Shown: positions 47,740 through 58,096 of the stretch, one piece after another
Layout of the letters: every line of letters starts with the position of its first letter
Position numbering within the stretch: position 1 is the stretch's first letter
Assembly (NCBI GenBank): GCA_902762505.1
Contig: CACWOQ010000012.1
Span: 48,433-112,432, forward strand
DNA length: 64,000 nt
Direction: 5' to 3'
From: an uncultured Ruminococcus sp.
GTDB lineage: Bacteria > Bacillota > Clostridia > Oscillospirales > CAG-272
Made by a program: the position numbers and the translations under genes
The notes under the pieces: generated by a model
What the model saw: only the letters and a program-made list of their open reading frames with translations
Told to the model about the DNA's origin: nothing
Database searches by the model: none

Positions 47740-50634
47740 ATGAAAAATACGATCAAACGGGTGCTTGCGTTCGTTATTTCCGCAGTTATGCTTTTTGCTG
47801 CGTCATGTACGCACGAAGCGGAGACGACCGGTATGGCGGACGACGTTACGGAGACCGTCGCGCCGGATATAACGGATGTGCCGGACGATACGTCGGTACC
47901 GCAAAAAAGTCTCGATCTTCTTACGTTCACGCCGGCGTCGCCTTCGGGGCAGGTGCTGACGGAAAAGGGAAGATCTCCGCAGATACTCATAACAAATTAC
48001 AATGAAACTGCGACGGATGCGCTCGGCAGAGTGCTGCCGACGTCGGAGACCGCCGGACTGCCGAAAAAAGATAAATACGTCGGTCTGTTCTACCTTGTCT
48101 GGACGACCGGATCCACCTGCGACGTTGACAACGCCAAAGCCATCGCGTCAAATCCGTACAATCCGAATTTCGGACCGCGCTGGGGCTTCTGCTGGTGGTC
48201 GGAACCGGAGACGGGATACCACAGAGCCGACGACGTATGGCAGATAAAGCGCGACATGTATTATTTTGCGATGGCCGGCGTGGATTTTATATACGTCGAT
48301 CTGACGAACGGATATCTGTACGAGGATACGCAGAAGGTACTGCTCGACACGTGTGCGGAAATGCGTGCGAACGGTCAGATGACGCCTTATATCGTGCCGT
48401 GGGGCCTCGCCTCCGCTGTCAAGGGCAGAGGAGATCTCGGAAAATACTACGAGCTTTTCATGACGGATGAAAAGTATAAGGATCTGTGGTTTTATTGGGA
48501 CGGCAAGCCTCTCGCTATGGCAAAGCCTCTTGACGACGGCACGTTCCCGATAATGAAGGATGAATACTACAAGGACAGGCTCACCTTCAGAAAGTCATGG
48601 GTCAGCCCGGAGCAGTACAGTGAAATGTACTGGGAGGACAACCGCATAGTGAATTTCGGCTACGGCTACGGTTGGGTCGAAAACAGGGAAACCGCGGAAT
48701 GCACCGGCATCGGCTGTGCCGGCTTTGCGAATTTCGGAGCCGGCAGAAGCGGTTCGCGCTCGGCAAAAAAGTACCTCAACGCATTTCTCGAGACTGATAC
48801 GATGGGTAAAGGCACGGTGTTCGAAACCGCTTTCAAGCAGCTGATGAAGAAGAACCCCGAATGCGAGGTGCTTCTGATCTCCCGGTGGAACGAGTGGGTC
48901 GCGCAGAATTTTACGGAGGAGCACCATACCGATACAGGATTCGTAGATCAGTTCAACCCGGAGTTTTCCCGGGACATAGAGCCGATGAAGGGCGGCTATA
49001 CGGACAACTACTTTTATCAGATGTGTTCGATAATCCGCCGGTTCAAGGGCGTTCTGCCGGCGGACGGCGCGTCCGGCAGGCATACGATGAGCGAGACGGA
49101 TCCGGACGTTTTCGAAAAATGGGAGAGCGTTTACCCCGTTTATACGGATTTTGAAGGCGACACCTCTCACCGCGATCATCCGGACACGACCGGAAAACGC
49201 CGCTACGTCAATGAAACGGGCAGAAACGATATAGTCGAAGCCCGCGTCACGTCGAACGGCTCAAACGTGTATTTCTATGTCAGAACAAAGGACGGTATAA
49301 CGTCTTATAAAAACTCCCCGAACTGGATGCTTCTGTTTATCGACGCCGACAACAATAAGAGCACCGGCTGGGAGGGATATGACTTTCTTTTGAATTATGA
49401 CGTCATATCGGACACGACAACGTCGCTCTGCGCGTATAAGGACGGCGTATGGCAGCACGCGGGATGCGTTCCGTACTCGCTGAAAAACGACAGGATGACG
49501 GTGACCGTGCCGAGATCGCTCCTCGGACTGACGGGCGACGGCGTGAGGATCAACTTCCACTGGTCGGACAACGTCACGGATATATACAGCCTTGAATCTT
49601 GGTTCACCACGGGAGACAGCGCGCCTGAGCGCAGGAACGACTACGCCGCGGATATCACCGTTGCGTACGACGGAAAGAACGAAGCGGTTATTCCGTCGGA
49701 CTTTGAAGGCGTAAAAGGGATGAAGGCGGCGAACGTCGACGCCTCAGCCCTTGAGCCCGGACTTCTTCTGTCGGTTTATCCGCTGCCGGCAAATTATCCG
49801 GCTCAGCCCGACCTCAGGCTGATAGGGGATCTTCTGGCAGGCTGTGACTCCGTTTCGGAAGTCGGAACGGAAAAGCTGCCCGCGGGCGGCAGCGTCGCAT
49901 CCTCGTTTGACGGCTTCTTCAGAGCGGATGAGGCAAAAAAACATGAATTCACCCTGACGTACGAGGGCGGCGCGTTGCTTTATATTGACGGCAGGCTCGT
50001 CGCCGACGGCTCGTACGACCCTTCGTCATCCGTTACCCGTACTGTATCCGGCTCGATCATACTTGAAAAGGGTCTGCACCGGATAAGAGTCGAATACGCT
50101 GAATGCAAAGGCGGAAAGCCGTCTGTCGCGCTGTCCGGCGCTTCTGGATTCTACCACGAAAAGCCGGAGAACATGCCGGAGCTGCCGGCTTGGAAGGTCG
50201 ACTTTTCGACCATGAAGGATCAGAAGGCATACAGCGAGGAAGGCGCGCCGGCGGGCATTTATGACCCTTATATCTATCTTAAGTTCGGTTATACCGCGTA
50301 TCTCGGAAACGTGGATCTTTCAAATTATTCGCGTGTCGAAATAACGTATTGCTGTGACGGAACGGAGATCACGGAAAAACGCTTCGCAGCCTCGCCCTCG
50401 CTTGCGATCGGACTCAAAAGCAGGGATTCGTCATACGGATATGAACAGAACGTGGATTTTGACGGAGATATAGCTCATACCGAAATGGTGTTTTCAAACC
50501 GCTCGTGGGCAACCGGAGCGAGAGACGCCGTGATAGATCTGTCGGAAATAAACTATAACGGCGACGTATGGCTTGCGATTCACAATCCGAACGCCACCTT
50601 CGTCGGCATTCTTGAAATCAGATTCTATTCGTGA
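47740..50634 (+). CDS. Large lipoprotein, GH71/GH99-like barrel with CBM9- and PA14-like parts
   Basis: The 964-residue protein has a lipoprotein signal (FAASC, cysteine 23) and a Thr/Val/Asp linker. A domain around 95-430 (VGLFYLVWTTGS, WSEPETGYHRADDVWQIKRDMYYFAMAGVDFIYVDLTNG, LISRWNEW) resembles GH71/GH99-type endo-acting barrels. About 470-640 looks like a DOMON/CBM9 sugar-binding domain (WMLLFIDADNNKSTGWEGYDF). About 700-790 is PA14-like (FFRADEAKKHEFTLTYEGGALLYIDG), and a beta domain ends it. It would bind and possibly cut polysaccharide outside the cell. It starts 3 bp after xylA. Exact GH family uncertain. Confidence 0.68.
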   Translation: MKNTIKRVLAFVISAVMLFAASCTHEAETTGMADDVTETVAPDITDVPDDTSVPQKSLDLLTFTPASPSGQVLTEKGRSPQILITNYNETATDALGRVLPTSETAGLPKKDKYVGLFYLVWTTGSTCDVDNAKAIASNPYNPNFGPRWGFCWWSEPETGYHRADDVWQIKRDMYYFAMAGVDFIYVDLTNGYLYEDTQKVLLDTCAEMRANGQMTPYIVPWGLASAVKGRGDLGKYYELFMTDEKYKDLWFYWDGKPLAMAKPLDDGTFPIMKDEYYKDRLTFRKSWVSPEQYSEMYWEDNRIVNFGYGYGWVENRETAECTGIGCAGFANFGAGRSGSRSAKKYLNAFLETDTMGKGTVFETAFKQLMKKNPECEVLLISRWNEWVAQNFTEEHHTDTGFVDQFNPEFSRDIEPMKGGYTDNYFYQMCSIIRRFKGVLPADGASGRHTMSETDPDVFEKWESVYPVYTDFEGDTSHRDHPDTTGKRRYVNETGRNDIVEARVTSNGSNVYFYVRTKDGITSYKNSPNWMLLFIDADNNKSTGWEGYDFLLNYDVISDTTTSLCAYKDGVWQHAGCVPYSLKNDRMTVTVPRSLLGLTGDGVRINFHWSDNVTDIYSLESWFTTGDSAPERRNDYAADITVAYDGKNEAVIPSDFEGVKGMKAANVDASALEPGLLLSVYPLPANYPAQPDLRLIGDLLAGCDSVSEVGTEKLPAGGSVASSFDGFFRADEAKKHEFTLTYEGGALLYIDGRLVADGSYDPSSSVTRTVSGSIILEKGLHRIRVEYAECKGGKPSVALSGASGFYHEKPENMPELPAWKVDFSTMKDQKAYSEEGAPAGIYDPYIYLKFGYTAYLGNVDLSNYSRVEITYCCDGTEITEKRFAASPSLAIGLKSRDSSYGYEQNVDFDGDIAHTEMVFSNRSWATGARDAVIDLSEINYNGDVWLAIHNPNATFVGILEIRFYS

Positions 50635-50648
50635 TAACGGAGGGTAAA

Positions 50649-52058
50649 ATGAATTACTATATAGGCATCGACCTCGGCACGAGCTCCTGCAAGGGCACCG
50701 TCGTCGACGGCGAGGGAAACGTATACGGATCGAGAAGTGTAAAATACGACGTCCATTACCCGGCGCCGGGATACAGCGAGCAGGATCCTGCGGACTGGCT
50801 CTCGGCGGCAGAAACGATCCTTTCCGAGCTCAGCCGCGGCAGAGAAGACGAAATAAAGGGCGTGAGCATAGCCGGGCAGATGCACGGTCTCGTAATGCTT
50901 GACGAAAACGGCGGCGTTATCCGTGAGGCGATCCTCTGGAACGACGGCAGAAGCGAAAAGCAGACGGCGTATCTGAACAGCATTCCGGAGACGTTCGCGG
51001 AGACCGGGAACGTCGCTTTTCCGGGCTTCACGGCGCCGAAGATACTGTGGGTCGCCGAAAACGAACCCGAAAATTTCGCGCGCTGCCGCAGGATATGTCT
51101 GCCGAAGGACTATCTCGCTTATAAGCTGACAGGCGTGTTCTCAACGGATTATTCGGACGCCGCGGGAATGCTTCTGCTTGACGTTGAACATAAAAAATGG
51201 TCGGAGACGATGTGCCGTATCTGCGGTATCACCCCGGATATGCTCCCCGCGCTTTACGAAAGCTGTGAGGTGACCGGACCGCTCAAGCCGGAATACGGCT
51301 TGAAGAACGCCGTGATGTGCGCGGGCGCGGGCGACAACGCCGCCTCCGCCGTCGGCTGCGGCGTTTTGTCCGACGGCGACTGCAGTATATCTCTCGGTAC
51401 GAGCGGAACGGTGTTTCTGCCTTGCGATGAATTCAGACCGGACGCCGGAAAAACGCTCCATAACTTCTGTCACAGCACGGGGAAATATCATCTTATGGGA
51501 TGTATCCTTTCCGCGGCGAGCTGTGACGACTGGTGGACGAAACGGATACTTCACACGGATTACGATAAATTCACACTTGATAAAGCGGCGTCGACCGGCG
51601 TGTATTTTCTTCCGTATCTGACGGGTGAGCGCTGCCCCCACAACGACGTGAAGGCGCGCGGTGCGTTCGTCGGGCTTTCGGCGGAAACCGTGCGTGAGGA
51701 TATGTGTCTTGCGCTGTACGAGGGCGTATCGTACGCCCTGCGCGACTGCGTCGGATCCGGCGGCGTGAGCGTAAAGGAAGCCGTGCTCTGCGGCGGCGGC
51801 GCGAAAAGCCCGCTCTGGCAGACGGTTGTGTCAAACGTGCTCGGCGTCGATATATACGTTACGGACACGGAGCAGTTCGGTGCGGCGATGCTCGCGATGG
51901 TCGGCTGCGGAGAATATAAAACGCTGAAGGAATGCGCCGGCAAAACGGTCAAAAAACACCTCGCGGCAAGCCCGGATCCCCGTGTTCACGAAAAATACGA
52001 CAAAGGCTTCGAGGTATATAAGAAACTGTACCCGGCGCTTAAGGTACTGACGGAATGA
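50649..52058 (+). CDS. xylB: Xylulokinase
   Basis: The 469-residue protein is a FGGY-family kinase: YIGIDLGTSSCKG at the start, GQMHGLVMLDENG and the substrate motif ILWNDGRS in the first half, LGTSGTVFL and a GGGAKSPLW nucleotide part in the second. It phosphorylates D-xylulose and completes entry of xylose into the pentose phosphate pathway. ATG 50649 follows GGAGGG; the frame from 50631 has no ribosome site. Confidence 0.95.
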   Translation: MNYYIGIDLGTSSCKGTVVDGEGNVYGSRSVKYDVHYPAPGYSEQDPADWLSAAETILSELSRGREDEIKGVSIAGQMHGLVMLDENGGVIREAILWNDGRSEKQTAYLNSIPETFAETGNVAFPGFTAPKILWVAENEPENFARCRRICLPKDYLAYKLTGVFSTDYSDAAGMLLLDVEHKKWSETMCRICGITPDMLPALYESCEVTGPLKPEYGLKNAVMCAGAGDNAASAVGCGVLSDGDCSISLGTSGTVFLPCDEFRPDAGKTLHNFCHSTGKYHLMGCILSAASCDDWWTKRILHTDYDKFTLDKAASTGVYFLPYLTGERCPHNDVKARGAFVGLSAETVREDMCLALYEGVSYALRDCVGSGGVSVKEAVLCGGGAKSPLWQTVVSNVLGVDIYVTDTEQFGAAMLAMVGCGEYKTLKECAGKTVKKHLAASPDPRVHEKYDKGFEVYKKLYPALKVLTE

Positions 52059-52069
52059 AGGAGACTCAT

Positions 52070-54145
52070 ATGAAGCTGAAAGCCGCGAAGGAGTATCACG
52101 GCACGCCGATAAGCCGTAAGCTCGCGTCGAACTTCATAGAGCTCGGCTACGGGCTTCAGGTCGAGGGGATGGCGGCTGAAATGTTTTTCAACCGCAGCTT
52201 TGAGCCGTTTTATCCTTACAGGCTCATAAACAAGCTCTGGTACGATCTGCTTGACGACGAAAACGACCTCAATTCCCGCTGTGAAACTGACTGGCGCGTG
52301 TTCGACTGGTATCATTCCTCGTACGAACACAACGCGTGGTTCGCGTTTCCGGGCACGGCGGGGTATCAGCCCGTTTGCGACGACTCGACCTTCGTGATCG
52401 AAGAAAGTCCGACGCAGAACGTCCGTATCCGCATGACCGAAGGCGGCTGTCACGGCAAATACGCGATGCGCGTCATAAACCGCGCACGGACCGGAGGTCT
52501 CGCACAGGACGGAAAATACTGTTTTGCGGGCGTCAAATACAATTTCAGCGGAACGGCGCGTTTTATATCGGGCAGGGGCGAGCTTTACGCGGCGTTTTAC
52601 AGGGAAAACACGACTGACGGTCCCGTGTGCCTCGTCCGCGTCGAAGAGCCCGGCAAAGAGTTTACCCGGATAAAAGCCGAAATGACGGTGCCGGAAAACG
52701 GAAGATATACATTCGTACTGCTGACGCCCGAGGACTCGGAGGTAGAATTCGACGATTTCTCGCTTCAGCCGGACGACGCCGTCCGCGGTTTCAAAAAAAG
52801 CGCGGTCGAGGCGGGCGCGAGGGTCGCGCCGAAGGTCATACGCTGGCCGGGCGGCTGCTTCGCCTCGTTTTACGACTGGCGCAAGGGCGTGGGTGAATAC
52901 AGAGAACCGGATTATTCCTATTTCTGGGGCGGATATCAGTATAACGATATCGGCACGGACGAGCTCGCCTCGTACGCGGAAGCGTGCGGCGGTGAATCCA
53001 TGATCTGCGTGAATATGTATCATCCGTATAAGCGCTTCTTCGACTACGTCCCTCCCGAATCAATAGGAGGCGATCCGAATGACAAAACGCTGCACGCGGC
53101 GCTTCACGGCAGGGATCTTTTGCAGTTTACGGATAAGAAAAAAGGCGCAGCGGAAGCCGCGGCATGGGTCGAATACTGCAACGGCGACGAAACGACGGAG
53201 GGCGGACGCGCGCGGATCGGAAACGGCAGGGTAAAGCCGTATAACGTGAAATACTGGGAGATGGACAACGAATGCCACCGCTGGTTCACGGCGGATGAAT
53301 ACGCGTACGAATGCGTGGAGTATTCGAAGGCGATGAAAGCCGTGGATCCCGGGATCAAGATCGGCATGATATCGTACTGCTATGATTTCGACTCGCTTGT
53401 GCGGATGCTCGATATCGCGGGCGGACACGTGGATTTTCTCGCCGACCGCGGGATAGAGGAGACGGATCTGCAAAAAAAGCTCGCGCTGATTAACGGTTAC
53501 AACGAAAAGCACGGCACGGGTATAAAGTACTGCAATACCGAATGGCTGCCGCTGAACGGCGCGGACGTGTACAACATGGTCCCGAGAGGGAAGACGAAGA
53601 AAAACAAATGCTATATGTTCAGCAAGTGGTCGTACGCGCTCGACGCGGCGGCTGAGATGATGATGTGGCAGAGGTACGGTGAAATAATAGATTTCATCAA
53701 CTTCAACAACCTTGCGAACACTCACTCGCAGTCCGTTATAGAGACGCCGAAGGAATGCGCGTATCTGACGGCGGCGGGCGAGATGATGAGCCGGTTCTCT
53801 CACACGAAGGCGGCAAGGACGATCGTACTTGAGGATTATCATCCGCACAGAAACGACCCGGTACAGGTGCAGCTTTCAGAAAATGAAGACGGCTCCGCAC
53901 TCGTGCTGAACGTCCTTGACCGCACGGAGGAGGACGGGGAGCTCTCGCTCGATCTTTCGGCTTTCAACGTTGCCGACGGTGAATACGGCGGCTCTATGCT
54001 TTACGCGGACAGCCTGCTTTCGATGAACACCGTCAATGACAGACAGATAAAGGAAAAGGATACTGCGGTGACCGTAAAAGACGGTGTGATAACGCTTGAA
54101 GTCCGCCGGCTGTCCTTTTCAGAATATATAATAAACAGAGGTTGA
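52070..54145 (+). CDS. GH51-like alpha-L-arabinofuranosidase (1)
   Basis: The 691-residue protein has an N-terminal beta domain (about 1-240, FIELGYGLQVEGMAAEMFFNR), then a TIM barrel with RWPGGCFASFYDW from 258, acid/base glutamate E401 in WEMDNE and nucleophile E491 in CNTEW, and a beta end domain. GH51 enzymes remove arabinofuranosyl side chains. No signal peptide is seen. ATG 52070 has AAGGAG 6 bases upstream, whereas the in-frame ATG 52055 has none. It begins just after xylB. Confidence 0.85.
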   Translation: MKLKAAKEYHGTPISRKLASNFIELGYGLQVEGMAAEMFFNRSFEPFYPYRLINKLWYDLLDDENDLNSRCETDWRVFDWYHSSYEHNAWFAFPGTAGYQPVCDDSTFVIEESPTQNVRIRMTEGGCHGKYAMRVINRARTGGLAQDGKYCFAGVKYNFSGTARFISGRGELYAAFYRENTTDGPVCLVRVEEPGKEFTRIKAEMTVPENGRYTFVLLTPEDSEVEFDDFSLQPDDAVRGFKKSAVEAGARVAPKVIRWPGGCFASFYDWRKGVGEYREPDYSYFWGGYQYNDIGTDELASYAEACGGESMICVNMYHPYKRFFDYVPPESIGGDPNDKTLHAALHGRDLLQFTDKKKGAAEAAAWVEYCNGDETTEGGRARIGNGRVKPYNVKYWEMDNECHRWFTADEYAYECVEYSKAMKAVDPGIKIGMISYCYDFDSLVRMLDIAGGHVDFLADRGIEETDLQKKLALINGYNEKHGTGIKYCNTEWLPLNGADVYNMVPRGKTKKNKCYMFSKWSYALDAAAEMMMWQRYGEIIDFINFNNLANTHSQSVIETPKECAYLTAAGEMMSRFSHTKAARTIVLEDYHPHRNDPVQVQLSENEDGSALVLNVLDRTEEDGELSLDLSAFNVADGEYGGSMLYADSLLSMNTVNDRQIKEKDTAVTVKDGVITLEVRRLSFSEYIINRG

Positions 54146-54148
54146 CAT

Positions 54149-55210
54149 ATGGAGAAGTATAACAGCATAAGACCCGGCGCGGTGTGGCTTGACACGAAGG
54201 GAGAGCGCATACAGGCGCACGGTGGCTCCGTCATGTATCTTGACGGCGCCTACTACTGGTACGGCGAAAACAAGCAGTTCACGGATCCGGACAAAAATAT
54301 CTGGCACTGGGGCGTGCGCTGCTACAGATCGGTCGATCTGTATAACTGGGAGGATCTCGGAGTCATAATCCCGCCCGAGACGGACGATCCCGAAAGCAGC
54401 CTCCACCCGTCGTCGATGATGGACCGTCCGCATATAATCTACAACAAAAAGACGAAAAAATTCGTCTGCTGGCTCAAAATAATGCATAGAGACGGTACGC
54501 AGAGCGAGACCGTGATGACCGCCGACAGCCTGACCGGACCTTATACGAAGGTGCGCGAGGGGCTTTATCCGCTCGATATGAGCGCGGGCGATTTCGACCT
54601 CGCCGTCGCGGATGACGGCAAGGGTTATTATTTCTTCGAGCGCGTCCACAGCGAGACGGTCATCGCCGACCTGACGGCGGATTATACGGACGTCACAGGC
54701 TACTATTCCGAACATTTTCCGCACAGTCATCCGCCGTACGTCCGCGAGGCGACGGCTCACTTCATAAGAAAAGGCAAACACTACCTGATCACCTCCGGCA
54801 CGACGGGCTATATGCCGAACCCGTCCGAGGCGGCTGTCGCCGACACGTGGCACGGTCCTTATACCGTGTTAGGCGACCCGCACCCCGGCGACGCGAGCCG
54901 CACGTCGTATCACAGTCAGATATCGAGCGTGTTCAGGGTGCACGGCAAAAAGGATCTTTATATCGCCTGCGCCGACCGCTGGATGCCGAACGCGATGGAT
55001 ATCCCTTATGAGGATTACGAAAAGGCGTACGATATCATGTTCTCGCCCGAGGCGACGGATGAGGAGAGAAGCGCGGCGGCGGAAATAATGAGCCGCATCC
55101 CGCGTGAGAAAACGGCGGAGGCCGACTACGTCTGGCTGCCGATCCGCTTTGACGGTAATAACGTGATAATAGACTGGTACGACGAATGGCGTACGGAAGA
55201 TTTCGAATAA
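54149..55210 (+). CDS. GH43-like five-bladed beta-propeller enzyme (1)
   Basis: The 353-residue protein shows a GH43 propeller pattern: HGGSVMYLDGAYYWYGENK near 24, DRPHIIYNKKTKKFVCWLK, SAGDFDLAVADDGKGYYFF, AVADTWHGPYTVLG. This resembles GH43 groups with galactan or arabinan activity more than classic xylosidases. No signal peptide, so cytoplasmic. Starts 3 bp after the GH51 stop. Confidence 0.78.
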   Translation: MEKYNSIRPGAVWLDTKGERIQAHGGSVMYLDGAYYWYGENKQFTDPDKNIWHWGVRCYRSVDLYNWEDLGVIIPPETDDPESSLHPSSMMDRPHIIYNKKTKKFVCWLKIMHRDGTQSETVMTADSLTGPYTKVREGLYPLDMSAGDFDLAVADDGKGYYFFERVHSETVIADLTADYTDVTGYYSEHFPHSHPPYVREATAHFIRKGKHYLITSGTTGYMPNPSEAAVADTWHGPYTVLGDPHPGDASRTSYHSQISSVFRVHGKKDLYIACADRWMPNAMDIPYEDYEKAYDIMFSPEATDEERSAAAEIMSRIPREKTAEADYVWLPIRFDGNNVIIDWYDEWRTEDFE

Positions 55211-55220
55211 GGGGGACCGT

Positions 55221-56450
55221 ATGAGGATCATAAACAACAAGGGCGTGTGCGACCCGCACGTTCATATTTTCAACGGCCGCGCGTATATGTTCACGACCCA
55301 CGACAGGGGACCGGGGCAGCCGATTTTCAGAATGGACGACTGGAGGATCTTTTCCTCAGACGATCTGCTCAACTGGAGACTTGAGTATACGCTTCGCCCG
55401 GAGGACACGTTTTTAGGCAAATGTGAGGAATGCTACGCCACGGACGCGGCCGAGAGGAACGGAAAATACTATATGTATTTTTCACATCAGCAGTACTGCA
55501 TCGGCGTCGCCGTGAGCGACAGCCCCGGCGGGCCTTACAGGGACGCGCTCGGAAAGCCGCTCATCCCGAAAGGCATGGTCGATACCGCGTGCTACGATCC
55601 CACCGTATTCATCGACGACGATGAAAACAAAACGCCTTACATAATGTTCGGCTTCACCTGCATCGGAAAGAAATACTATATCGCAAAGCTGAACGAAGAC
55701 ATGATATCGCTTGCGGAACCTCCGAGACCGGTGGACGTCACGCCGAACTGGGACAGCGACGCGTGCTGGATTACGAAGCATAACGGGCTGTACTATCTCA
55801 ATACGCACGAAGCCCGTATCGCAACGTCCGATAACGTATACGGACCGTATACTTATCATAAAAAGTTCATGAAGGACTACACGGTGGATCACGGCACGTT
55901 TTTCACGTATCACAATCAAACGTATTTCACGTACGGAATACCGGAAAATCTCGGAGACGAGAAGATAGATCCGTATTACAGAACGACGAAGATCGTATAC
56001 GCTCATTTCAAAGACGGCGGCGACATAGCGGTCGACGAGTTCATAAAGATACACGGCGTGGGACATTACGACGCGTCGTGGGAGGAGATAAAGGGCGAAT
56101 GGTTCTTCGCCGCCTCGGACGGAGTTTATAAACGTGAAAACGAAGAAGGGTTCGAGCTGGCCGGCATAAAGAACGGCTCGTATCTGTATTACCCGAATAT
56201 CGCGAACATGCGTCAGAACGAAACGCTCATCTTACGCGCCGGAAAGGTCTCGGACGCCCCCGTCGGCGTCGAGATACGCGAGGGGAGCCCGTTCGGCGCC
56301 GTACTCGGCTGCGCGTTGATAACGAACAGTGAATATACCGATATAAAAACAGAACTTGAAAACACATACGGAGCCCACGGACTTTGCTTTGTTTTCAGAA
56401 ACGGAGAAGCCTGCTTTGACGGCTTCGGATTCGAAAAAGTGAGACCGTAA
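55221..56450 (+). CDS. GH43-like beta-propeller enzyme (2)
   Basis: The 409-residue protein begins with the catalytic aspartate region GVCDPHVHIFNG (D11), then CYDPTVFIDDDE with a second aspartate and DASWEEIKGEWFF for the acid. The last 100 residues (about 310-409) form a beta-sandwich like a carbohydrate-binding module (VGVEIREGSPFG, ENTYGAHGLCFVF). It is cytoplasmic by lack of a signal. The stop overlaps the next start (TAATG). Confidence 0.82.
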   Translation: MRIINNKGVCDPHVHIFNGRAYMFTTHDRGPGQPIFRMDDWRIFSSDDLLNWRLEYTLRPEDTFLGKCEECYATDAAERNGKYYMYFSHQQYCIGVAVSDSPGGPYRDALGKPLIPKGMVDTACYDPTVFIDDDENKTPYIMFGFTCIGKKYYIAKLNEDMISLAEPPRPVDVTPNWDSDACWITKHNGLYYLNTHEARIATSDNVYGPYTYHKKFMKDYTVDHGTFFTYHNQTYFTYGIPENLGDEKIDPYYRTTKIVYAHFKDGGDIAVDEFIKIHGVGHYDASWEEIKGEWFFAASDGVYKRENEEGFELAGIKNGSYLYYPNIANMRQNETLILRAGKVSDAPVGVEIREGSPFGAVLGCALITNSEYTDIKTELENTYGAHGLCFVFRNGEACFDGFGFEKVRP

Positions 56451-58096
56451 TGAAAAAACACACCTTCTGCAACCCGGTCGATATAAACTACCGCTATCAA
56501 AACGGATATCACGGCAGAGAATCAGCCGATCCGCTGATAATTTTATACCGCGGAAAATACTTTCTTTTCGCCTCCCACGGAGAGGGATACTGGATATCGG
56601 ACGATCTCGTAAAATGGGATTTTCTATTGGTCGATATAAAAAAGTTTCCTGATTTCGAGCTTTTCGCACCGGCGGCGTGCGTCGTCGGCGAGCGGCTTTA
56701 CGTGACGTTCAGTCAGGGCGGGAATATCTTGTATTCCGACGACCCGTTCGATCCCGGTTCATGGATCAACATAGGACGTCCGTACGAATGGCACGACCCC
56801 GCGTTTTTATATGACGACGACGGATACGTCTACGTTTACGAAGGGCTGGGAGACCGCTGCCTTCACGCTTCAAAGCTCGATCCCGGGGACAATATGCGGC
56901 TCGTTGAGGGACCTGTTCCGATATTCTATTCCGATTACACGACCCGCGGATACGACCGCTGCGGCGACAACAACGAGATCGAGCGTATGCCGAGCCTCGA
57001 GGGCGGATGGGTGAACAAGATCGGCGGCAAATACTATCTCACGTACGCCACGCCCGGTACCGAGTTTTCCACGTACTGCGACGGCGTCGCCGTCTCGGAT
57101 CATCCACTCGGACCGTTCGAAAACTGCGATAACAGCCCCACGGTATTCAAATCGACGGGATTCATGCGCGGAGCCGGTCACGGTTGTCTTTTTGAGGACA
57201 AGAACGGGAACCTGTGGAAAATCGACACGGTGTCGATCAGCGTAAACCACCTGTTCGAACGCCGCCTCTGCCTGTTCCCGGCAAAGCTTTCGGAGGACGG
57301 ACGGCTTTACACGAACACTCTGCGCGGCGATTATCCGATGTTTTACCCGCACGAGGTCGACGATCCTTTCACGGAGTGCGACGCGGGACTTCATCTTCTC
57401 TCATACGGCTCCGCGTGCAGCGCCTCCTCGTCGCTTGACACGGATCATTCGCCGGAGCGCGCGGCTGACGAAAATATGAAAACGTGGTGGAGCGCGAAGG
57501 ACGGCGAGCCCGGGCAGTGGCTCTGCCTCGATCTCGGCTCCGTGCTTCCTGTCGAGTCCGTACAGGTGAATTTCGCCGATCAGGATATTACCGATACTGC
57601 GGGCCGCGAAAACGGTTTTTCTTACAGATACGCGCTGTCCGTCTCAGACGACGGCGAAAACTGGCGTATGCTCACGGACAGACGCGATAACGGAGACGAT
57701 CATCCGCACGAGTATTTTCAGTACGATGACGAAGCCTTCCGGTTCATAAAGATAGAAAATCACGGTAAAGTGCCCGCGAACGGCAGGTTCGCCGTAAGCG
57801 GTCTTCGCGTTTTCGGAAAAGGCGACGGTAAGGCGCCCGAAAAGGCGCCGGAATTTACCGCCGTGCGCGACGAAGACGAAAGAAATATGCGCGTAACGTG
57901 GGACGAAGTCCCTTCCGCCGAGGGCTATTTCGTCCGTTTCGGCGTCGACGAAAACCGGCTTTTCACGCAGTATCAGATAATCGGACAAACACGGGCGGAC
58001 ATACGCTGCCTGATCAAAGGCGTCTCTTATACCGTCACCGTCGACGCGTATAACAGAAACGGGATAACGCGCGGTACCGTCAAAAGAAAGGTATGA
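56450..58096 (+). CDS. GH43-like enzyme with F5/8-type and fibronectin-III-like domains (3)
   Basis: The 548-residue protein has a GH43 propeller (D27 in RESADPLIILYRG, HDPAFLYDDDGYVYVYEG) to about 320. A coagulation factor 5/8 C-type binding domain (TDHSPERAADENMKTWWSA, WLCLDLGS) is at about 325-455, and a fibronectin-III-like domain at about 465-548. The binding domains are odd in a protein that has no visible signal peptide. It overlaps its neighbours at both ends (TAATG and ATGA). Confidence 0.83.
   Translation: MKKHTFCNPVDINYRYQNGYHGRESADPLIILYRGKYFLFASHGEGYWISDDLVKWDFLLVDIKKFPDFELFAPAACVVGERLYVTFSQGGNILYSDDPFDPGSWINIGRPYEWHDPAFLYDDDGYVYVYEGLGDRCLHASKLDPGDNMRLVEGPVPIFYSDYTTRGYDRCGDNNEIERMPSLEGGWVNKIGGKYYLTYATPGTEFSTYCDGVAVSDHPLGPFENCDNSPTVFKSTGFMRGAGHGCLFEDKNGNLWKIDTVSISVNHLFERRLCLFPAKLSEDGRLYTNTLRGDYPMFYPHEVDDPFTECDAGLHLLSYGSACSASSSLDTDHSPERAADENMKTWWSAKDGEPGQWLCLDLGSVLPVESVQVNFADQDITDTAGRENGFSYRYALSVSDDGENWRMLTDRRDNGDDHPHEYFQYDDEAFRFIKIENHGKVPANGRFAVSGLRVFGKGDGKAPEKAPEFTAVRDEDERNMRVTWDEVPSAEGYFVRFGVDENRLFTQYQIIGQTRADIRCLIKGVSYTVTVDAYNRNGITRGTVKRKV

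Noticed and set aside
51986..53023. A 345-codon minus-strand frame opposite the first GH51 gene.
   Set aside because: Low-complexity arginine/valine content and no motif; the plus-strand GH51 is complete.
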